DNA from: JBARCX01 sp049794535
Lineage (GTDB): Bacteria; Pseudomonadota; Gammaproteobacteria; Xanthomonadales; Rhodanobacteraceae
Direction of reading: 5' to 3'
DNA length: 10,687 nucleotides
Assembly: GCA_049794535.1 (NCBI GenBank)
Contig: JBARCX010000172.1
Coordinates: forward strand, 1-10,687
Both the position numbers and the translations under genes were made by a program. The notes under the pieces were generated by a model. That model saw only the letters and a program-made list of their open reading frames with translations. It had not been told where the DNA came from and did no database searches. Numbering within the stretch: the stretch's first letter is position 1; each line of letters begins with the position of its first letter. This document shows positions 7,282 to 10,687 of this stretch, one piece after another.

Positions 7282-8061
7282 ATGATCAATGAAGTTCGCT
7301 TTGGCTGGATCGGTGAAAAGCGCCGGTCCGCCTTGCAGGCACTGATCGCGACTCAGTTGGATGACTGGGCTGGCGAATGGTGGATTGGGCACGTGGCTGA
7401 TGAAGTCAGTGTGCGAACCGCCGATGACGTTCCTGGCCATGACAAAAAGAAAATCCCACAGGTCTCATCTTGCGATACAGGTGCGCTTGCCTTGTACCTT
7501 GGCAACAAGGACTTCGATGGCGTAGGTCGTTATCTCGCGGCAACATCGACGGATGCGGACATTGAACTGGCGCGTCGCGTCGGCGAAGAGGCACTGAACG
7601 ATTTGGCAGCACGCATTCATCGTCGTGCCGGCGTAGCCAAGGCCCCCGCGCTGGCTAAAGCGACCGCGACATTGGGCTTGGAACATGCGCGCTTAGGCGC
7701 AGTTGCTCTGACTATGAGTGTCGGACGGCTGCAACTGGAGCTCGTGCTCGATCGCCGCCTGGTCGATCGATTGATGCCACCCGCCGCGGCGAAAAGCGTA
7801 AGCCTGACTTCGCGTCAGGTGGCGCTTGAGACAGCTCCACTGCAGGTTATCGCGCTGATGGATTTCGGCTCGGTGGATCTCGCACACCTGTCGGACCTTT
7901 CGGTGGGCGAGATCCTGATCGGCGATCGGAAATTGGAAGAGGCCTTGCAGATTCATTTGGAAGGCCGGGGCGCTATCGCAACAGGGTATTTGCGGCGACT
8001 AGGCGAACAACGTGCCGTCATGTTCGACGGTGTCAACACGCAGGAGAAACATCAGCCATGA
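7282..8061 (+). CDS. fliM: Short FliM/SctQ-like C-ring protein
   Basis: This 259-residue protein precedes fliN and ends in a SpoA (surface presentation of antigens) domain. That domain spans about 173-248, with VSLTSRQVALETAPLQVIAL, the LSDLSVGEILIG hairpin and LEGRGAIATGYLRRLGEQRAVMF. FliM of motile flagella is about 330 residues and starts with a short CheY-binding motif (LSQ.EIDALL type). Here the N-terminus is instead MINEVRFGWIGEKRRSALQ, and no such motif is visible. The middle part lacks a clear CheC-like/FliG-binding core. The layout is closer to SctQ of injectisomes, a sorting-platform component. It starts 3 nt after flgE with only a weak ribosome binding site and overlaps fliN by ATGA. 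The SpoA domain is clear; the name fliM is chosen by context. Confidence 0.7.
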   Translation: MINEVRFGWIGEKRRSALQALIATQLDDWAGEWWIGHVADEVSVRTADDVPGHDKKKIPQVSSCDTGALALYLGNKDFDGVGRYLAATSTDADIELARRVGEEALNDLAARIHRRAGVAKAPALAKATATLGLEHARLGAVALTMSVGRLQLELVLDRRLVDRLMPPAAAKSVSLTSRQVALETAPLQVIALMDFGSVDLAHLSDLSVGEILIGDRKLEEALQIHLEGRGAIATGYLRRLGEQRAVMFDGVNTQEKHQP

Positions 8062-8363
8062 ACGAAGTTCTTGTTGCACCTATCGAATTGGAAGAAATGG
8101 TTTACGAGCCGGTTGACGGCGATCCGTTGATCAAACGCAATATGGCGTTGCTTGGGCACGTCAATGTGCGCCTGGATGTTGTTCTGGGTGGCGCGCAGAT
8201 CAGCGTGGAAAAACTGTTTTCGCTGAGTAAGGGCGAATCCATTGCGCTGGATACCGATCTTGATTCACCCGTCACGCTACAGCTCGATGGCAAGCCCATT
8301 GCGCGAGGCCAGTTGATGGCAGTGGGCGATTGTTTTGGCCTGAAGGTCACCGAGATTCTGTGA
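8058..8363 (+). CDS. fliN: FliN, C-ring/sorting-platform protein
   Basis: This 101-residue protein consists mostly of one SpoA domain (about 33-100): HVNVRLDVVLGGAQISVEKLFSLSKGESIALD, then PVTLQLDGKPIARGQLMAVGDCFGLKVTEIL. The 'L..GD/E.I.LD...D.PV.L..NG..IA.GE.V.V....GV.I' pattern is characteristic of FliN/SctQ-C. FliN forms rings with FliM and docks FliH-FliI complexes for export. The N-terminal tail of about 30 residues is short, as in compact FliN proteins. It overlaps the preceding gene by ATGA and fliO by GTGA. The protein appears intact, so a docking platform for the ATPase is retained although the FliG and FliM partners are reduced. Confidence 0.92.
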   Translation: MNEVLVAPIELEEMVYEPVDGDPLIKRNMALLGHVNVRLDVVLGGAQISVEKLFSLSKGESIALDTDLDSPVTLQLDGKPIARGQLMAVGDCFGLKVTEIL

Positions 8364-8785
8364 ACGCCGCTGTGATCACATCCAAGCTATGGCTTGCCGT
8401 GCTTCCCACGGTTGCGCAGGCAGAGCCGGTTATTCCCTATCGCACCGAATCGCCCGTATCGGCCGGAACCGTTGTGGTTGCCATCCTGGCGACGGTCTTC
8501 GTTTTGACTGCGCTGATCGGTGTGCTGATGTATGCGCGTCGTCGCGGCTGGGTGCCTTCGGCGAATCCTGGCAGGCCGTCGGCATCTGTTGATGGTATCC
8601 AACTGCAGGCTTCGCGCCGTCTGAGCATGTTGACTACGGCACATGTCGTGGCTTACCACGGCCATGCTTATTTGATTGTCGAGAGTGGTCGTGGCTCGAG
8701 TGCAACTGTTGCAGCGTTAGGCTCCGATGCAGATCCATCCCCTATAGATAAGCCTGGTCTGGATAACGATGGGGTGTCGCCATGA
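8360..8785 (+). CDS. fliO: FliO, export-gate assembly protein
   Basis: This 141-residue membrane protein starts at GTG 8360, which overlaps the fliN stop (GTGA). No in-frame ATG lies near that position. A weak signal-like stretch (about 9-22, ending VAQAEP) precedes one clear transmembrane helix (about 36-58), then RRR positive charges and a small cytoplasmic domain. LQASRRLSMLTTAHVVAYHGHAYLIVESG matches the FliO pattern of basic residues, beta strands and 'G..yLi.e'. FliO scaffolds FliP ring assembly and is specific to flagellar-type systems; injectisomes lack it. Position immediately before fliP, with an ATGA overlap, supports the call. The tail from about 120 is polar and variable. Confidence 0.83.
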   Translation: MNAAVITSKLWLAVLPTVAQAEPVIPYRTESPVSAGTVVVAILATVFVLTALIGVLMYARRRGWVPSANPGRPSASVDGIQLQASRRLSMLTTAHVVAYHGHAYLIVESGRGSSATVAALGSDADPSPIDKPGLDNDGVSP

Positions 8786-9528
8786 AGCCGCGCAGACGCG
8801 CACTGCTGATGGTGATGTTTCTGGCCGGCTTGTTGTTGCCCATCGCAGGTTGGTGTGCCGACCCGATCCAGGATGCGATAGCGCGTGCATCGGGCGAAGA
8901 CTACTCACCCATATTGCGTTCGTTTCTGTTGCTGTCGTTGCTGTCTTTTATCCCTTTGATGGTGATTGCGCTGACTTCGTTCACGCGCATCATTGTTGTG
9001 CTATCGCTGGTGCGTAATGCCTTGGGATTGCAGCAAGTGCCGCCGAACAGCGTGTTGATAACGCTGGCGATGTTTCTCACGCTGTTTTCGATGAACCCGG
9101 TTTTCCAGAACGCCAAGCAGGCGGGCATTGATCCCTATCTTCGGAACGAGATTCCAGCGCAAACAGCCGTTGCCCGTGCATTCGATCCGTTCAAGCTGTT
9201 CATGATCCGACAAACACGTGAGGAGGATCTTCTCGCGGTCATTCGCATGGCCAAAATCGCGCCGCCCAAGTCAGTGCAGGATGTCGGCGCATTGCAGTTG
9301 ATCCCGGCTTTCATGCTCAGCGAATTGCGTACGGCTTTTCAGATTGGCTTCGTGATTTTTTTACCGTTCTTGCTTATCGATCTGGTTGTGGCTGCCGTGT
9401 TGATGGCATTGGGCATGATCATGCTGCCGCCTACGACAATCAGTTTGCCGCTAAAGATTCTATTGTTCCTGCTTATCAATGGGTGGACGTTGTTGGCGCA
9501 AGCCTTGTTGAGCGGTTACCACACCTGA
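8782..9528 (+). CDS. fliP: FliP, export-gate core protein
   Basis: This 248-residue polytopic inner-membrane protein forms the core of the export pore with FliQ and FliR. A cleavable signal peptide is visible (MKPRRR, a hydrophobic core, cleavage likely after A26 in GWCA-D), as in proteobacterial FliP. Strong family blocks follow: LTSFTRIIVVLSLVRNALG, QQVPPNSVLITLAMFLTLF, the FMIRQTREEDL periplasmic segment, and LRTAFQIGFVIFLPFLLIDLVVAAVLMALGM with PPTTISLPLKILLF. Length is normal and no key block is missing. The usual fliQ and fliR do not follow; a sigma factor gene starts 18 nt after the stop. Confidence 0.96.
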   Translation: MKPRRRALLMVMFLAGLLLPIAGWCADPIQDAIARASGEDYSPILRSFLLLSLLSFIPLMVIALTSFTRIIVVLSLVRNALGLQQVPPNSVLITLAMFLTLFSMNPVFQNAKQAGIDPYLRNEIPAQTAVARAFDPFKLFMIRQTREEDLLAVIRMAKIAPPKSVQDVGALQLIPAFMLSELRTAFQIGFVIFLPFLLIDLVVAAVLMALGMIMLPPTTISLPLKILLFLLINGWTLLAQALLSGYHT

Positions 9529-9546
9529 GCACAGGGATGCAGCGCC

Positions 9547-10248
9547 TTGGATAACGACGAGCGCGTGCTGTGGCAGCGGTGGCATCAGACACGTGATGCT
9601 GCTGCGCGCGATGCGCTCATCATTCAATACTCGCCATGGGCAAGGATGATTGCCCGCGACGTCTACATGCGGATGTACCTGCTGCGAGATGCGTGGCATG
9701 ACTGTGTACAGAATGCGCTGATTGGACTCATAGAAGCGATGGATCGCTTTGATCCTGATCGTGGAGTGAGCTTTCAGCCGTATGCGCGTCACCGTGTGCG
9801 GGGTGCTGTATTCGATGGCATGCGCGCGTTGCGTGGCAGCCATATGCATGGCAGGGGGAGTTTTGATCCTGTCGCTGCAGCGCGAGAACGTATGGAGTCG
9901 CTGGATGAGGACAGCGGCTCCGATCCCCTGGATGCGTTTATTGCGACAACCGTCGGCCTAGGCTTGGGCTTTTTGCTCGATGCGCATTCGATGCCGGGGC
10001 GTATCCAGCCACCGGATGCTTATGCGGAGCTTGAGAAAGAGGAGCTGAGTGCAGCGGTAGCGGATGGCATGGATCGACTTTCCGAGCGCGAGCGAATGAT
10101 TCTGATGTTGCACTATTACCATCAGATTCCCTTTGTCGACATTGCAAGCCAACTCGCTATAACCAAGGGCAGAGTATCCCAGCTGCACAAGCGTGCGTTG
10201 GAGCGTTTGCGCCTCATGCTGCGTGAACGCATAGAGGCGGAATGCTGA
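9547..10248 (+). CDS. fliA: FliA/sigma-28-family sigma factor
   Basis: This 233-residue sigma-70-family factor is most like FliA. Region 2 (about 24-95) contains CVQNALIGLIEAMDRFDPDRGVSF, then YARHRVRGAVFDGMRAL, the FliA version of the core-binding/-10 recognition helices. Region 4 (about 170-228) contains LSERERMILMLHYYHQIPFVDIA and an ITKGRVSQLHKRALERLR helix-turn-helix, close to FliA's SRVSQLHSQA. The link between them (about 96-165) is Gly/Asp-rich and shows no clear region 3. The start is TTG 9547, with AGGGAT 8 nt upstream. The ATG at 9537 is out of frame and soon stops, and the next in-frame option is GTG 9565. FliA normally switches on late flagellar genes; here a matching promoter lies just downstream. 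Confidence 0.88.
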   Translation: MDNDERVLWQRWHQTRDAAARDALIIQYSPWARMIARDVYMRMYLLRDAWHDCVQNALIGLIEAMDRFDPDRGVSFQPYARHRVRGAVFDGMRALRGSHMHGRGSFDPVAAARERMESLDEDSGSDPLDAFIATTVGLGLGFLLDAHSMPGRIQPPDAYAELEKEELSAAVADGMDRLSERERMILMLHYYHQIPFVDIASQLAITKGRVSQLHKRALERLRLMLRERIEAEC

Positions 10249-10265
10249 GTTACTTTCGTTGCGCC

Positions 10266-10341
10266 CTAGAGATATTTCTTTCGCGAACCTGACGCGGTAT
10301 GTGAGCGACTTGCGCCTGGGATGGCGTCACGTGATCTCTAG
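10266..10341. repeat. Spaced 8-bp inverted repeat downstream of the sigma gene
   Basis: CTAGAGAT at 10266-10273 is matched by its reverse complement ATCTCTAG at 10334-10341, 60 nt apart. GAGATAT occurs directly repeated at 10269-10275 and 10345-10351. These could be paired regulator sites or chance. No T run follows, so a terminator is not supported. Confidence 0.3.
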
Positions 10342-10365
10342 CGGGAGATATGCTGAGTCGTTTCG

Positions 10366-10384
10366 AATTATTTTGAAAATAATT
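10366..10384. repeat. Perfect 19-nt AT-rich palindrome (operator candidate)
   Basis: AATTATTTTGAAAATAATT is a perfect 9-bp inverted repeat around a central G, in otherwise GC-rich DNA. It is flanked by CG dinucleotides on both sides (10364-10365 and 10386-10387). It ends 12 nt before the -35 element of the promoter at 10397. An AT-only stem with almost no loop would make a poor RNA hairpin and no T run follows. A DNA site (repressor/activator operator or UP-like element) is therefore more likely than a terminator. Confidence 0.6.
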
Positions 10385-10396
10385 TCGTCACACCCC

Positions 10397-10423
10397 TAAA
10401 CTTTTTCCACTTTCTCGCGATTA
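10397..10423 (+). promoter_or_regulatory. Sigma-28 (FliA)-type promoter candidate
   Basis: TAAACTTT at 10397-10404 matches the FliA -35 consensus TAAAGTTT at 7 of 8 positions. Exactly 11 nt later, CGCGATTA at 10416-10423 matches the -10 consensus GCCGATAA at 5 of 8, including the CGAT core. The 11-nt spacing is the FliA optimum. The sequence lies about 150 nt after the FliA-family gene and about 60 nt before the ATG of the next gene, so the expected target is that gene. A weaker sigma-70 reading (TTGAAA at 10373, 18 nt, TAAACT) overlaps it. Confidence 0.68.
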
Positions 10424-10486
10424 GTGCTGTTTGCTTTGGACGCGCCATGGTGGTGTGCCTAAGTAAGACATCATCGGAGCGGGACA

Positions 10487-10687
10487 ATGGTCGCAGTGAT
10501 CAGTGGTAATGGACTGGGTCTGGGTAACACCTCGCTGACCCAACTGGGCCAGACGCAAGGCGGCCAGGCGGCCCTGGGCCAAGCCCCGGCCAATCAGTAC
10601 CTCAACACCGCCACCGGCAACCTGATCCTGCAAAACCCCGACGAAGGCCTGCTGTTCGACGGCCTCTCGCTCAACGTGCTGCGCACC
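10487..10687 (+). CDS. N-terminus of a probable large RHS/YD-repeat-type protein (3' end outside window)
   Basis: There are 67 codons from ATG 10487, with GGAG (10476-10479) 7 nt upstream; the frame stays open to the window end. The first 51 residues carry no charged side chain and are rich in Gly, Gln, Asn, Leu and Thr (GNGLGLGNTSLTQLGQTQGG). There is no Sec-type hydrophobic core. Next comes NQYLNTATGNLILQNPDEG and LSLNVLRT, which resembles the start of very large RHS/YD-repeat proteins of Xanthomonadales-like bacteria that I recall beginning with a similar GNGLGL..TSL leader. The repeats themselves are not in view, so the family is tentative. Codon use is more GC3-rich than upstream (54 of 67 codons end in G or C). 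A polar uncharged leader fits a type III export signal, and the promoter upstream suggests control by the neighbouring sigma factor. Confidence 0.6.
   Translation, partial: MVAVISGNGLGLGNTSLTQLGQTQGGQAALGQAPANQYLNTATGNLILQNPDEGLLFDGLSLNVLRT

Noticed and set aside
9537..9554. ATG at 9537 as the sigma factor start
   Set aside because: It is out of frame with the sigma gene and reaches a stop after five codons.
10366..10390. Palindrome as intrinsic terminator of the operon
   Set aside because: The stem is AT-only, the loop is a single base, and no T run follows on either strand beyond the palindrome itself.
10373..10402. Sigma-70 promoter TTGAAA-18-TAAACT
   Set aside because: The -10 match is only 4 of 6 and the spacing is longer than ideal. 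It overlaps the better-matched sigma-28-type promoter and is kept only as an alternative.
1..10687. tRNA, rRNA, CRISPR array or insertion sequence
   Set aside because: No repeat-spacer pattern, transposase frame, terminal inverted repeats or RNA-gene signature was seen; nearly all of the window is coding.

Overview
The window is one compact, single-strand (+) operon of flagellar-family genes, followed by its own sigma factor and the start of a separately promoted gene. The organism looks like a moderately GC-rich gammaproteobacterium. The style of the last gene's N-terminus and the overall gene set suggest the Lysobacterales/Xanthomonadales group (Rhodanobacteraceae-like). That placement is recollection and inference, not proof.

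Layout: the 3' end of flgC (1-125), fliE (122-424), an 88-nt gap, then fliF, a very short fliG-like gene, fliH, fliI, fliJ and a fliK-position gene (513-5646). Next come flgD and flgE (5658-7278), a short fliM/sctQ-like gene, fliN, fliO and fliP (7282-9528), and a FliA/sigma-28-family sigma factor (9547-10248). Nine of the 14 junctions are ATGA or GTGA stop/start overlaps, so the genes are probably translated as one coupled unit. A 238-nt non-coding stretch (10249-10486) carries a perfect 19-nt AT-rich palindrome and a sigma-28-like promoter. It is followed by the first 67 codons of a protein that resembles the N-termini of very large RHS/YD-repeat proteins.

Together the genes encode a proximal rod (FlgC, FliE), MS ring (FliF), cytoplasmic sorting platform and ATPase (FliG-like, FliM-like, FliN, FliH, FliI, FliJ), part of the export gate (FliO, FliP), and a hook with its cap (FlgE, FlgD). 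The parts tied to rotation and chemotaxis are reduced or absent. The FliG-like protein has about 151 residues, with no room for the torque domain. The FliM-like protein has 259 residues and no visible N-terminal CheY-binding motif. There is no fliL, mot, che or flagellin gene here. fliQ, fliR, flhA and flhB are also absent and must lie elsewhere if the system works.

The most interesting reading is that this is a flagellum-derived export machine rather than a motility organelle. Its dedicated sigma factor would switch on the adjacent large protein, whose first 51 residues carry no charge and contain no Sec signal. That protein is a candidate substrate. The parts are seen in the sequence; their joint function is inferred.
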